DNA of 64,000 bases from Chitinophaga pinensis. GTDB lineage: Bacteria > Bacteroidota > Bacteroidia > UBA4408. The notes under the pieces were generated by a model. The model had not been told where the DNA came from, did not search any database, and worked only from the letters and a program-made list of their open reading frames with translations. Within the stretch, counting starts at the first letter, position 1, and every line of letters starts with the position of its first letter. Both the position numbers and the translations under genes were made by a program. Positions 51,371 to 60,406 of the stretch are shown here, one piece after another. Where the stretch lies: contig CAMBZU010000003.1 of the NCBI GenBank assembly GCA_945872355.1, forward strand, positions 1-64,000, in the 5' to 3' direction.

Positions 51371-52384
51371 TTATTGTTTAATAAATTTCTGATTTTGTAT
51401 TCCTTTTTTTGTTTGTATTTGGATGTTATAGATGCCATTGGATAAATTTTCAATTGAAAATTTTTGTTGTGAGGCGATATTTTTATACTCCAACATTTTT
51501 TGTCCATTCATGTTAAAAATAGTGACGATATTATTGCTTCCATCGGGCACATTATTAAAGTAAATAAAAGAGTTGGCAGGATTTGGAAAAACAATTATTT
51601 GATTTGTAGCTAATTCTATTTCATTATTTCCAACGGTTACATCAATGGTCAAATTATCTAAACAGAAAAATGCTGGTGTATTCATGCCAAATGCACCATT
51701 GTCTGATGAAGTTAATGTAAATTTTAAGCTGTCGAAAACCCCAAGTATGCTGCAATCTACCCATTCCCAAGTTTTTAAAATATAGTCTAAACTATCATTG
51801 GTGAAACGAAAATCAGCTAAATAAAACGCTACACTATCAGCACTTAATTGACCGCCAACATAAGCCCTTGTAGTAAGTTTAAAAAAGTCAGGAAAATTTC
51901 CTTGAGGTAAACCACTATTAGTGCCAGTTGTATCTCCAAATTTTCTTGCAAAAGTATCTCCATTCTTCATGCTGTTATAGGCGTAAGTGCCATTTGTAAC
52001 ATAAAAACCATTGATAACCATTGTTGGCGTTATATTATTTAAACGGGCAATTGCATTTTGCTGAACTACTGCATAATTTGAAGAACCTGCATATCCAACT
52101 GCAGCCTTAGCAGCATAAAGATTTGTGAAGCCTGAGGTAATAGAATCAACCATTGAAGAATAGGCAAATCCATCTACCCAATATCCACCAAATGAAGTAT
52201 CATAATTATTTGGAAAATACATGCCGCCACTTACAAAACCACCAGATTGATCACTTCCGTTCCAATAGGCGCCCATAGGTGGCGTTGGAAGAAATAAATT
52301 TTCAAAATCTGATATTATTTGTGCTTTAATAAGCAAGTTGCTAAACAACACAAGCGCAATTAAAAGAGGTAATTTTTTTTTCAT
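51371..52384 (-). CDS. DUF4465 domain protein with T9SS sorting domain (BtuH-like candidate)
   Basis: DFENLFLPTPPMGAYWNGSDQSGGFVSGGMYFPNNYDTSFGGYWVDGFAYSSMVDSITSGFTNLYAAKAAVGYAGSSNYAVV; C-term VFPNPANSFIYFNNVPDGSNNIVTIFNMNGQKML...GIYNIQIQTKKGIQNQKFIKQ; cobalamin riboswitch immediately upstream. Confidence 0.87.
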   Translation of the reverse strand: MKKKLPLLIALVLFSNLLIKAQIISDFENLFLPTPPMGAYWNGSDQSGGFVSGGMYFPNNYDTSFGGYWVDGFAYSSMVDSITSGFTNLYAAKAAVGYAGSSNYAVVQQNAIARLNNITPTMVINGFYVTNGTYAYNSMKNGDTFARKFGDTTGTNSGLPQGNFPDFFKLTTRAYVGGQLSADSVAFYLADFRFTNDSLDYILKTWEWVDCSILGVFDSLKFTLTSSDNGAFGMNTPAFFCLDNLTIDVTVGNNEIELATNQIIVFPNPANSFIYFNNVPDGSNNIVTIFNMNGQKMLEYKNIASQQKFSIENLSNGIYNIQIQTKKGIQNQKFIKQ

Positions 52385-52543
52385 GTTTTTTTGTTTTTCT
52401 ATTATTTTTTTAAACCATTGATTCATCAATATCATCAACAGGAATAATAAAACAGGCAAACAAATTTGTAGCGGCATATAGCTGCATAGCTTTCACAAAA
52501 ATGATGTCCTGCTTTTTTCCCGAAGCTGGCAATCTAATTTTGC

Positions 52544-52716
52544 ATTGGCAGGTCTTCTGACTTGCTTTATCTAGCGTCTTCCCTCATAACTATTATGCTA
52601 TAAAGTGACATTTAATGCTAGAAAAAATTGTTTTTGTGAAACAATTAAAGCTTACAGCAGCGGGAACTGTTACTGATTTACACAGTATTCCCTTTTAATT
52701 TTTTGATAAAGTCTTT
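52544..52716 (-). promoter_or_regulatory. Cobalamin (AdoCbl-type) riboswitch
   Basis: Minus strand: GGGAATACTGTGTAAATCAGTAACAGTTCCCGCTGCTGTAA ... TGTCACTTTATAGC...ATGAGGGAAGACGC...AGTCAGAAGACCTGCC (B12 box). Confidence 0.92.
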
Positions 52717-52871
52717 ATCTAAAAAACCAACGCAGGGCAAATGTATGAAATATTTTAAATACCACAACTTAAAATTTTAAACGATGAAATGCATTTATCA
52801 GCAAATAAAAGTTTGTGAATTCAATATTAATATTATTTTTGTTCCATTATTATTTTAATTATTTATTTATT

Positions 52872-53063
52872 ATGAAAACAGGAAAAGTGAAATTCTTTAA
52901 TGGTGCCAAAGGATTTGGATTTATTAAAGACGATGCTACCAACGAAGAAGTATTTGTTCATGTAACAGGTTTAGTTGACCAAATTCAACAAGATGACAAT
53001 GTTACTTTTGACATTACCGAAGGTAAACGTGGTTTAAACGCAGTAAACGTTAAGAAGGCTTAA
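52872..53063 (+). CDS. Cold shock domain protein
   Basis: MKTGKVKFFNGAKGFGFIKDDATNEEVFVHVTGLVDQIQQDDNVTFDITEGKRGLNAVNVKKA. Confidence 0.95.
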   Translation: MKTGKVKFFNGAKGFGFIKDDATNEEVFVHVTGLVDQIQQDDNVTFDITEGKRGLNAVNVKKA

Positions 53064-53088
53064 TTATATTGATGCCACAGGTAATTTA

Positions 53089-53120
53089 AAGCCCTTGCTT
53101 ATTTAGCAGGGGCTTTTTTT
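53089..53120 (+). terminator. Rho-independent terminator after the cold shock gene
   Basis: AAGCCCTTGC-TTATTTA-GCAGGGGCTTTTTTT. Confidence 0.85.
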
Positions 53121-53357
53121 ATGCTTATTACTTTTAACCCAGATTTCGCATTAGAAACCTACTCAACTCATTTCACTTCAATCTCACGCAATAATCCATT
53201 TTGAATTTCAAAATAGCTTGATACGCTATCCTTCCAATATACATGGTGCGTAAAATGAACTTCAAAAAATATTGTTTAAGAAAGATTTCAAATGCGTAAT
53301 TAAGGTTAAGCTATTTAGCACTTTGTTTTGCTGAAATATTTGAAGACCTTTGCCGAA

Positions 53358-54581
53358 ATGTTAGAAGTTAAAACGATAGTAATTATAGGGGGAGGTGCTG
53401 CAGGATATTTTGCTGCAATAAATGTGGCCTATAATTATCCCGAGTGCAAAGTAATCATTGTAGAAAAAACAGGTAAAACACTTCAAAAAGTGAAGGTGAG
53501 TGGAGGTGGAAGATGCAATGTTACAAACCACTGTTTTGAGTTATCTCAGCTTTCAAAAAACTATCCTAGAGGAGAGAAAGAACTGCTTCAAGCCTTTTAT
53601 CAATTTTCGGTGAGTGATACAATAGCATGGTTTGAGCAGCATCATGTTGATTTAATTGCAGAAGATGATCACAGAATGTTTCCAAGCACCAATAGTTCTC
53701 AAACAATTATTGATTGTTTTGAGAGCTCTTTTAATCAATTGGGAGGAAAAATATTTCTAAATACTGAAGTAATTGCGATTAAAAAATTAGAAAATAATTT
53801 TGAAATTAATTTTAAAACTGGCAATAATATTATTGCTAGTAAAATTATTGTTACCAGTGGCGGCTACAATCAAGAAAGTGGTTACAACTTTTTAAATGCA
53901 TTTCAATTAAATGTGATAAAGCCATTGCCATCTTTGTTTACGTTTAATTTAGCTGATAAAAAAATTACAAAATTAATGGGCTTAAGCGTACCATCTGCAA
54001 AGGTTACCATAAAACAAAGTAAGTTGGAAAATGAAGGTCCATTACTTATTACCCATTGGGGATTAAGCGGGCCAGCAGTTATTAAGTTATCATCATTTGC
54101 TGCTATTCATTTAAATGAAATAAATTACAATTTTGAGATAGAAGTGAATTGGAATAATAACTTCAGTAAAGAAACTTTAAAGCAACATTTAATAAAACTT
54201 AAAAACACTACAGCTAAGGTTTGGGGTAGTTTACATACAGAAATAGGAATTCCTAAGCGGCTATTAGAATATATGATGTATGAATGTGAAATAAGTGAAA
54301 CTAAAAAATTAGCCGAAACCAATAATAAACAAATTGAACAGCTGTGCGCCATGGTTTGTGAAGGTACATTTGCTATAAAAGGAAAAACAACTTTTAAAGA
54401 AGAGTTTGTAACCTGCGGAGGTATTGATTTAAAAGAAGTAAACTTTAAAACTATGGAATGTAAAAAGATACAGGGACTTTACTTTGCAGGCGAAGTTTTA
54501 AATATTGATGGCATTACAGGTGGATTTAATTTTCAAGCAGCATGGACCACCAGTTTTATTGCAGCGCAGCTGAAAACATAA
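53358..54581 (+). CDS. HI0933/BaiN-like NAD(P)/FAD-dependent oxidoreductase
   Basis: VKTIVIIGGGAAGYFAAINVA...KVKVSGGGRCNVTNHCFELSQLSKNYPRGEKEL...LLITHWGLSGPAVIKLSSF...GLYFAGEVLNIDGITGGFNFQAAWTTSFIAA. Confidence 0.92.
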   Translation: MLEVKTIVIIGGGAAGYFAAINVAYNYPECKVIIVEKTGKTLQKVKVSGGGRCNVTNHCFELSQLSKNYPRGEKELLQAFYQFSVSDTIAWFEQHHVDLIAEDDHRMFPSTNSSQTIIDCFESSFNQLGGKIFLNTEVIAIKKLENNFEINFKTGNNIIASKIIVTSGGYNQESGYNFLNAFQLNVIKPLPSLFTFNLADKKITKLMGLSVPSAKVTIKQSKLENEGPLLITHWGLSGPAVIKLSSFAAIHLNEINYNFEIEVNWNNNFSKETLKQHLIKLKNTTAKVWGSLHTEIGIPKRLLEYMMYECEISETKKLAETNNKQIEQLCAMVCEGTFAIKGKTTFKEEFVTCGGIDLKEVNFKTMECKKIQGLYFAGEVLNIDGITGGFNFQAAWTTSFIAAQLKT

Positions 54582-54672
54582 AAAATCAAAAAGCGTATTA
54601 AAACAATCCGATAAAACGTAATTTTGTACAACAAATCATTTACAGCATCTGTTACAGTTTTAAAAATAATTA

Positions 54673-55575
54673 ATGAGCAACTCTATTCTTGATGACATAA
54701 AATTTAATTTGAGAACGGGTAATAACATACTGCGTTTTGTAATTATAAATGCAGGTATTTTTATTATTCTTGGCCTGCTTAGTTTAATTGATAATTTGTT
54801 TAAACTTGGCGGTATTCTGCATTTTAATGAGTATTTTACTTTTCCCTCATCGCCTGTTTGGTGGTTAAGAAAACCTTGGTCTTTGTTGAGTTATATGTTT
54901 CTTCATCAAGACTTGTTTCATTTACTTGGCAACATGGTTATGCTTTATTTTGGTGGCCGTATTTTTACTGAATTTTTAGGAAATAAAAGAATTGTTGCAT
55001 TGTATTTTGCTGGTGGTATTGCTGGCGCTTTGTTATATATGTTGCTTTATAATACCATTCCAATGTTTGCCGATGCAGGTATAATTAGCAATTTGCTAGG
55101 TTCATCGGCAGCTGTTTTGGCTATATTTTTTGCCATTGCAAGTTATTTACCCAATTATGAAGTTGGTTTAATTTTAATTGGTCCTGTGCGTTTAAAATAT
55201 ATTGCTTTGTTTTTATTTGTTCTTGATTTATTAAGTATTGATCAAAACAACCCAGGTGGGCATATTGCCCATATTGGCGGGGCCCTATTTGGAATTGCTT
55301 ATGCTACTGGATTAAGAAAGGGTTATGACTTTACAATCACGTTTAATAATATGGTAAACAAAATAGAAAATTTATTTAGCAAGCGTAATCAAAGTAGCGC
55401 TAAGATGAAAGTATCCTACAGGGAATCAACATCACAAAAAGCAAAAGCTGTAAAAGAGGCCAAAAACAAGCAAGAAGTTATTGATGCCATTTTAGATAAA
55501 ATATCAAAATCGGGATACGATAGTTTAACTAAGTCAGAACAAGAAACCATTTTTAAAATGAGTAAGGAAGATTAA
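54673..55575 (+). CDS. Rhomboid family intramembrane serine protease
   Basis: SLLSYMFLHQDLFHLLGNMVMLYFGGRIFTEFLG...LLGSSAAVLAIFFA...GGHIAHIGGALFGIAYA. Confidence 0.9.
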   Translation: MSNSILDDIKFNLRTGNNILRFVIINAGIFIILGLLSLIDNLFKLGGILHFNEYFTFPSSPVWWLRKPWSLLSYMFLHQDLFHLLGNMVMLYFGGRIFTEFLGNKRIVALYFAGGIAGALLYMLLYNTIPMFADAGIISNLLGSSAAVLAIFFAIASYLPNYEVGLILIGPVRLKYIALFLFVLDLLSIDQNNPGGHIAHIGGALFGIAYATGLRKGYDFTITFNNMVNKIENLFSKRNQSSAKMKVSYRESTSQKAKAVKEAKNKQEVIDAILDKISKSGYDSLTKSEQETIFKMSKED

Positions 55576-55782
55576 TGTTTTTTGATTTTGAATGGGATGT
55601 AAAAATGAAGCATTGCCCAACCTTTGATTGTAGATAAAAGGGAGTAATAAACGCCAATAAAGTAACATTTGAATTGTTTATAATGCTAATAATTCAAATA
55701 AATATTAAATTTTTGAAATGGTTAATTTAGTTTTTTTCGGTGTTATTAATGCTGCCTTATTTAACTTTATATTCTCATATCA

Positions 55783-56169
55783 ATGCGCCACAACATGAAG
55801 AGCAATAAACCAATTTCAATACAAGCCAGGTTAAACAGTTTTGTTTATGCATTTGAAGGAATAAAGTATTTTATGCGTCATGAACCACAAGCCCTCATTC
55901 ATTTGCTTGCAGCGCTGGCAGTGATTATTGCCGGTTATAGTTTTGAAATAAGTGTTGGTGAATGGATAGCAATTTCATTTGCTATTGGATTGGTGGTGGT
56001 AGCTGAAATGTTGAATACAGCCATTGAGAAATTAACCGATATGGTTTCTCCTGAAATACATCCTAATGCAAAGGTGGTTAAAGATTTAGCAGCAGGAGCG
56101 GTGTTAATGGCGAGTATTGTTGCTTTAGTGATAGGATTGATCGTTTTTTTGCCGAAGGTGTTGTATTAA
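55783..56169 (+). CDS. Diacylglycerol/undecaprenol kinase family protein
   Basis: ARLNSFVYAFEGIKYFMRHEPQALIHLLAALAV...VVVAEMLNTAIEKLTDMVSPEIHPNAKVVKDLAAGAVLMAS. Confidence 0.93.
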   Translation: MRHNMKSNKPISIQARLNSFVYAFEGIKYFMRHEPQALIHLLAALAVIIAGYSFEISVGEWIAISFAIGLVVVAEMLNTAIEKLTDMVSPEIHPNAKVVKDLAAGAVLMASIVALVIGLIVFLPKVLY

Positions 56170-56174
56170 TTTTT

Positions 56175-56837
56175 TTAAAAAATACAGGTCATTCCAAGGC
56201 CGAATATTATATTGATTCTTACGCCATAATTAAAATCAGAAAGTATGTTGTATGAACCACTATTGTTTTCTAAACTTGTTATTTTTCGATTAATATAATT
56301 ATATGATAGTAGTGGTTCAATTAAAAATGATTTCCCTGCTTTAAAAGCATAGCCAATACCTAAATTAGCACCCCAATGCTGACTTTCTATTTTTCTATTT
56401 TCGTAAGTAATTGAATATCTTGTATAATAGTTTAGCGATGGAGCCTCATAAGATTGTTTCCCAATGCCAAGCAAAAACGAACTTGTAATGAAAACTCCTT
56501 TTTTAGTGTAATATCTTATGATGGGGGATATAGATAATTCATGCAAATTTGATTTTACATAATAGACTCCATTGTAGTATGAAGAACCCTCAAATGTAGC
56601 ATATTGAAATCCATAATTAAGGCCCAGGCCTAATACAAATTTTTTAACTTTATAACCATAAAATGGAGCGGCATATAATTGAATTTCTTTTTGATTGCTA
56701 GATAAAGAAGGAACATGATAATTTCCTCCTGCATTAATACCAATATAGTTTCTGGGAGTTTTTTCTGTTTCATTACTTTGCGCAGATAGTTGCAGCATTG
56801 AAATCAAAAGTATCGTGGTAAAAAGTATTTTTTTCAT
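56175..56837 (-). CDS. Outer membrane beta-barrel protein
   Basis: Signal MKKILFTTILLISMLQLSAQ; aromatic-rich amphipathic strands ending GVRINIIFGLGMTCIF. Confidence 0.75.
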   Translation of the reverse strand: MKKILFTTILLISMLQLSAQSNETEKTPRNYIGINAGGNYHVPSLSSNQKEIQLYAAPFYGYKVKKFVLGLGLNYGFQYATFEGSSYYNGVYYVKSNLHELSISPIIRYYTKKGVFITSSFLLGIGKQSYEAPSLNYYTRYSITYENRKIESQHWGANLGIGYAFKAGKSFLIEPLLSYNYINRKITSLENNSGSYNILSDFNYGVRINIIFGLGMTCIF

Positions 56838-57042
56838 GATGTTTATGCAAGTAGAGGTTTTACGCAAATGTAAGCTTTGTCTGTTTTTGTAGCAGTAAAA
56901 TAAAATTTTAATTAAGGCTTAAACATCTCATATATGCTAATTGATATTCATTTTCAGCTCATATTGCTATTGAAGCCACATTATGCAATAGGAATTCTTG
57001 ATCTGCAAAATTTTACAATAATATCAATTGCTTATGATTTGA

Positions 57043-57197
57043 GTTTAACCCAGATTACGCATTAGAAATGCGTAAACTATAAAGAAATTGTAAATCAGAT
57101 TTTTACAAATCTGATAACATTTTCTAAATCGGGATTAACCCAACTAAATCAAGTAGTTCGATTTTTTAAATCTCCTATTGATTAATTTGGGTTAAAC
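57043..57197. repeat. MITE-like element, family 2
   Basis: Terminal inverted repeat GTTTAACCCA/TGGGTTAAAC, with internal hairpins TACGCATT-AGA-AATGCGTA and ATCAGATTT-TTAC-AAATCTGAT. Confidence 0.75.
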
Positions 57198-57212
57198 GTA
57201 AATTACATAAAT

Positions 57213-57253
57213 AAAAAAAAGGCAATTAATTAATTATTAATTGCCTTTTTTTT
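57213..57253. terminator. Bidirectional Rho-independent terminator
   Basis: AAAAAAAAGGCAATTAAT-TAATT-ATTAATTGCCTTTTTTTT. Confidence 0.85.
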
Positions 57254-57269
57254 AGAAGAAGAAGGATTG

Positions 57270-58511
57270 TTATTTCACCAATATCTTGCCATTTGAAATG
57301 CTTACAGAGTTACTTAAAAACTCATAAAAATAAATACCTGAAGTAAGCGTATTTTTATTGATGTTAATTTGATTTAAGCCACTTTTAATAGGTGTTGGTT
57401 GGGCATATACTTGTCTGCCTGTTATATCTGAAATTAGAAAGATAGTATTGTTGTAATCTTGATTTGCATTGATTGATAGCACTGCATCATCCATCATAGG
57501 ATTTGGATAAACAGTTACATTCAGCTTGTTATTTGTGTTTTTGATACCAACACTTGTAACAGCATAATTAACACTTGTACTTGAGCATCCATCAAGGTTT
57601 GGATCAGTTGTAAAAGTATAATCTCCGGCAAAAAGTGGTGTGTAATCTATATTTGTTGCACCTGCAATCGGATTACCATTAAAAAACCATTGTCCGTTTG
57701 TAGAAGCTGTTAAAACCAGCCCATTGAAAGTAATGGTTGGTACCGGAGGAACATTGTTAAATGGCACAGAGACATCCCAAGTGTTACCATTCAATGTTGC
57801 ATTGTTGCTGCTTTGAAGATCAGCGCTGCTTGTGCCAGTGCCTTCATTAAAACGCCAATAAGAAACCAATCCAACAGCTGCAGCAGGGTCAATATGTTTG
57901 TTCATATTTGCCATTAATTGAGCAGCAGTAAGGGCACGGTGCCAAATGCGCACTTCATCAATTTTGCCATTGAAAAAACGAGAAGCAGCTTGAACAGGGT
58001 CACTTAATTTACCAATGGTTAGCGGATAATTTGGAGAAGTAACAATACTACCTTGAAAAGCAACCGAGTTTTGTTCTACTCCATTGATAAAAACTTTCAA
58101 ATTTTGGCCATCATAAGAACCTGCAACGTGTGTCCAGGTGCCTAATGTTAGCGTGCTGGCAGGAGAGACAGCTTCTTTCCAACTTGTTGGATTTTGATTT
58201 ACATCTAAACCAGCAATGTTAAATGATAATTCACCAGTGCCTCCACAGCGCAATACAAAGCCACCCTCGCTATTGCTCCAGCCATGCTTGCAAACGATTG
58301 TGTTATTGGCCGAATTAAAAGCCCATGCATTAGAATTAATCCATGCTTCAATTGTTATTGAATCGGTAATGTTTAAGTTGCTTTGCAGTCCTGGACTTGC
58401 GTAGTTGCTAAAGCCATCAAAGGTAATGGAGTTGCTGTTTTCTATGCATACTTGGGCGTTTGCATGTTGCAAAGCAATTGTTAAAAGGGCTAGCGTAAAT
58501 ATTTTTTTCAT
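57270..58511 (-). CDS. LamG domain protein with T9SS type A sorting domain
   Basis: LNITDSITIEAWINSNAW...GTWTHVAGSYDGQNLKVFINGVEQ...FFNGKIDEVRIWHRALTAAQLM...VYPNPMMDDAVLSINANQDY...GIYFYEFLSNSVSISNGKILVK. Confidence 0.9.
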   Translation of the reverse strand: MKKIFTLALLTIALQHANAQVCIENSNSITFDGFSNYASPGLQSNLNITDSITIEAWINSNAWAFNSANNTIVCKHGWSNSEGGFVLRCGGTGELSFNIAGLDVNQNPTSWKEAVSPASTLTLGTWTHVAGSYDGQNLKVFINGVEQNSVAFQGSIVTSPNYPLTIGKLSDPVQAASRFFNGKIDEVRIWHRALTAAQLMANMNKHIDPAAAVGLVSYWRFNEGTGTSSADLQSSNNATLNGNTWDVSVPFNNVPPVPTITFNGLVLTASTNGQWFFNGNPIAGATNIDYTPLFAGDYTFTTDPNLDGCSSTSVNYAVTSVGIKNTNNKLNVTVYPNPMMDDAVLSINANQDYNNTIFLISDITGRQVYAQPTPIKSGLNQININKNTLTSGIYFYEFLSNSVSISNGKILVK

Positions 58512-58623
58512 AGTTTATGTGGGATTAAAAAATCAAATTTAGCAAAGAATATTATATGTACTTTAAAAAGTGACTTTATTTTAAGTGTGTTGATAAGGGA
58601 TGCGAGTGGATATGGAAAGGAGG

Positions 58624-58644
58624 ATTGCGGGTCGAGCCCGCAAT
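58624..58644. repeat. Short GC-rich palindrome (REP-like)
   Basis: TTGCGGG-TCGAG-CCCGCAA. Confidence 0.6.
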
Positions 58645-58782
58645 GACGGTTAACTTTTATTTTAAAAGAGTCTTTATTAACATAATGATACTCTGCTGGT
58701 GGTTGCTTTAATTAGTAGTGCGGATGAATGTCCTGCCTTCATTTTATTCAGTCTAAACTTCTCGTCCCTTCATTAATGAGCA

Positions 58783-58812
58783 TAAAAAAAAGCAACCTAA
58801 AAAGGTTGCTTT
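58783..58812 (-). terminator. Rho-independent terminator downstream of the tRNA
   Basis: Minus strand AGCAACCT-TTTT-AGGTTGCT followed by TTTTTTT. Confidence 0.85.
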
Positions 58813-58821
58813 AATAAACAG

Positions 58822-58903
58822 TGCGGATGAAGGGACTCGAACCCCCACGCCTCACGGCACCAGATCCTAAGTCTGGCGCGGCTGCCAATTACGCCACATC
58901 CGC
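58822..58903 (-). tRNA. tRNA-Leu (anticodon TAG)
   Basis: Minus strand GCGGATGTGGCGTAATTGGCAGCCGCGCCAGACTTAGGATCTGGTGCCGTGAGGCGTGGGGGTTCGAGTCCCTTCATCCGCA; acceptor GCGGATG/CATCCGC, loop CTTAGGA, long variable arm. Confidence 0.95.
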
Positions 58904-59006
58904 ATTTTACTTTTGGCTTTTGCGCTAAGCGCGCGCAAATGTAGCTTTTTTTTATAAAGAAGCAATCAAAAAGTTTTTGCTGAACTGTTTTTGCTGAATT
59001 TTTTTT

Positions 59007-59135
59007 TATACCGATGTGAAATAAGTAATGGCCCAAATTTGTTTCACGGCATTTGTCCCAAACTTTTTTCCGATCGGCATTTACCAATGTAAGATTTTAA
59101 CTTATTGGCATAATTTATAAATCACATTGGTATTA
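59007..59135. repeat. MITE-like dispersed element, family 1, copy C
   Basis: Starts TATACCGATGTGAAAT and ends ATCACATTGGTATTA (imperfect inverted ends); core CCGATGTGAAATAAG(T)AATGGCCCAAATTTGTTTCACGGCATTTGTCCCAAACTTTTTTCCGATCGGCATTTACCAATG is shared with 60178-60255. Confidence 0.8.
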
Positions 59136-59558
59136 TTTAATTATTTCCCAAGTATGGTCAGCGAGCAACTTTACGGAGGTAATAAATTCATTAAAGCGTG
59201 CCGTTTTACCCCATTGATTTGGACCAATAATGGAAAGTGCTGTTTTGCCATCTTCCTTACGATATAAATGGTAAGTATGGCCAGGCATAGGCTCAAAGCG
59301 CATTTCTGTATTGTATATCTCTTCGCTGATTTCAACTCTTTGTTTGATATCATTCATTTGATTGGCCAACACTTGCATTTGCTCATAAATGTTTTTTACT
59401 TGCATATTGGTTTGCTCTCTCATTGCAGTAAGCGCGCGACTTTTAATTTTGCCACTGTCTTCTGGTTTTATCAATGCGCTTCCTACATGATGCGCATATT
59501 CGAGCAGGCCTGGTAACTCTGCTACTTTATCTTTATCTATTGGGTTTTTTTCCATCAT
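59133..59558 (-). CDS. DUF2452 family protein
   Basis: MMEKNPIDKDKVAELPGLLEYAHHVGSALIKPEDSGKIKSRALTAMREQTNMQVKNIYEQM...GHTYHLYRKEDGKTALSIIGPNQWGKT...VKLLADHTWEII. Confidence 0.8.
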   Translation of the reverse strand: MMEKNPIDKDKVAELPGLLEYAHHVGSALIKPEDSGKIKSRALTAMREQTNMQVKNIYEQMQVLANQMNDIKQRVEISEEIYNTEMRFEPMPGHTYHLYRKEDGKTALSIIGPNQWGKTARFNEFITSVKLLADHTWEIIK

Positions 59559-59625
59559 TTGTGCAATAAACAGCAATATTACAAAGATGTTTAATTTTTT
59601 GGCTGATGCTAACAAAAACTTTTTC

Positions 59626-59633
59626 TAAATTTG
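59626..59633 (+). promoter_or_regulatory. Candidate -7 box TAAATTTG upstream of panD
   Basis: TAnnTTTG match ending 9 nt before the ATG at 59642. Confidence 0.4.
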
Positions 59634-59641
59634 CGCCCGCA

Positions 59642-59986
59642 ATGGATATACAAGTATTAAAATCGAAAATTCACAGGGCTACGGTTACCGAGGCCAACAT
59701 TGATTATATAGGTTCTATCACTATTGATGAAAACCTTATGGATGCCACTCATTTAATTGAAAACGAGCAAGTGCATGTTTTGAATTATCGTAATGGACAG
59801 CGAATTATTACTTATGTTATAAAAGGTGAGCGAGGTAGTGGTGTAATTTGCTTGAATGGTCCAGCTGCTTTGCAGTTTTCGAAAGATGATGAAGTAATAG
59901 TTATTTCTTACGCCAGTATGGATTTTGAAGCAGCCAAAAGCTTTGTGCCGAAGGTAGTTTTTCCGAATAAGGAGAATGCTATATGA
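59642..59986 (+). CDS. panD: Aspartate 1-decarboxylase
   Basis: MDIQVLKSKIHRATVTEANIDYIGSITIDENLMDATHLIENEQVHVLNYRNGQRIITYVIKGERGSGVICLNGPAALQFSKDDEVIVISYA. Confidence 0.96.
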   Translation: MDIQVLKSKIHRATVTEANIDYIGSITIDENLMDATHLIENEQVHVLNYRNGQRIITYVIKGERGSGVICLNGPAALQFSKDDEVIVISYASMDFEAAKSFVPKVVFPNKENAI

Positions 59987-60120
59987 TGTGCCAATTTTTC
60001 AATGTGCCAATGTGACAATTGAATTTTGTCTTTAATAATCAGAATTAGGTAATTTGATAATTGTTTGATTAATTTAATCAGTTAATTTTAAAGTGTCCTT
60101 AACCTATAGTTTTTAGAACT

Positions 60121-60307
60121 AATACCGATTACACTTTCAGTTTAGTCCAATTGCGGCATTACCTTATTTTACTAATACCGATGTGAAATAAGCAATGGCC
60201 CAAATTTGTTTCACGGCATTTGTCCCAAACTTTTTTCCGATCGGCATTTACCAATGCATATTTATTTTTTAGTTGGACTATAAAATAAATGCAATTGTTA
60301 TAATTTG
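60121..60307. repeat. MITE-like dispersed element, family 1, composite copy B
   Basis: Outer parts match copy A (46837..46965); an internal block 60174..60255 matches copy C. Confidence 0.78.
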
Positions 60308-60309
60308 CA

Positions 60310-60380
60310 ATAGGGACAGTAGCAAGCTGCCATGCAGCGCGGATGGCCCGGCCAAAGCAGAGCGAGGGATTGCCCCCATT
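60310..60380. other. GC-rich intergenic element sharing words with 25435..25535
   Basis: AAGCTGCCATGCAGCGCGGATGGCCCGGCCAAAGCAGAGCGAGGGATTGCCCCC. Confidence 0.45.
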
Positions 60381-60406
60381 AATTACCTAATTAATCAATC
60401 AGCTCA

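Noticed and set aside
58797-59087. 96-aa minus-strand ORF
   Set aside because: It overlaps the tRNA-Leu and part of the family-1 repeat; spurious.
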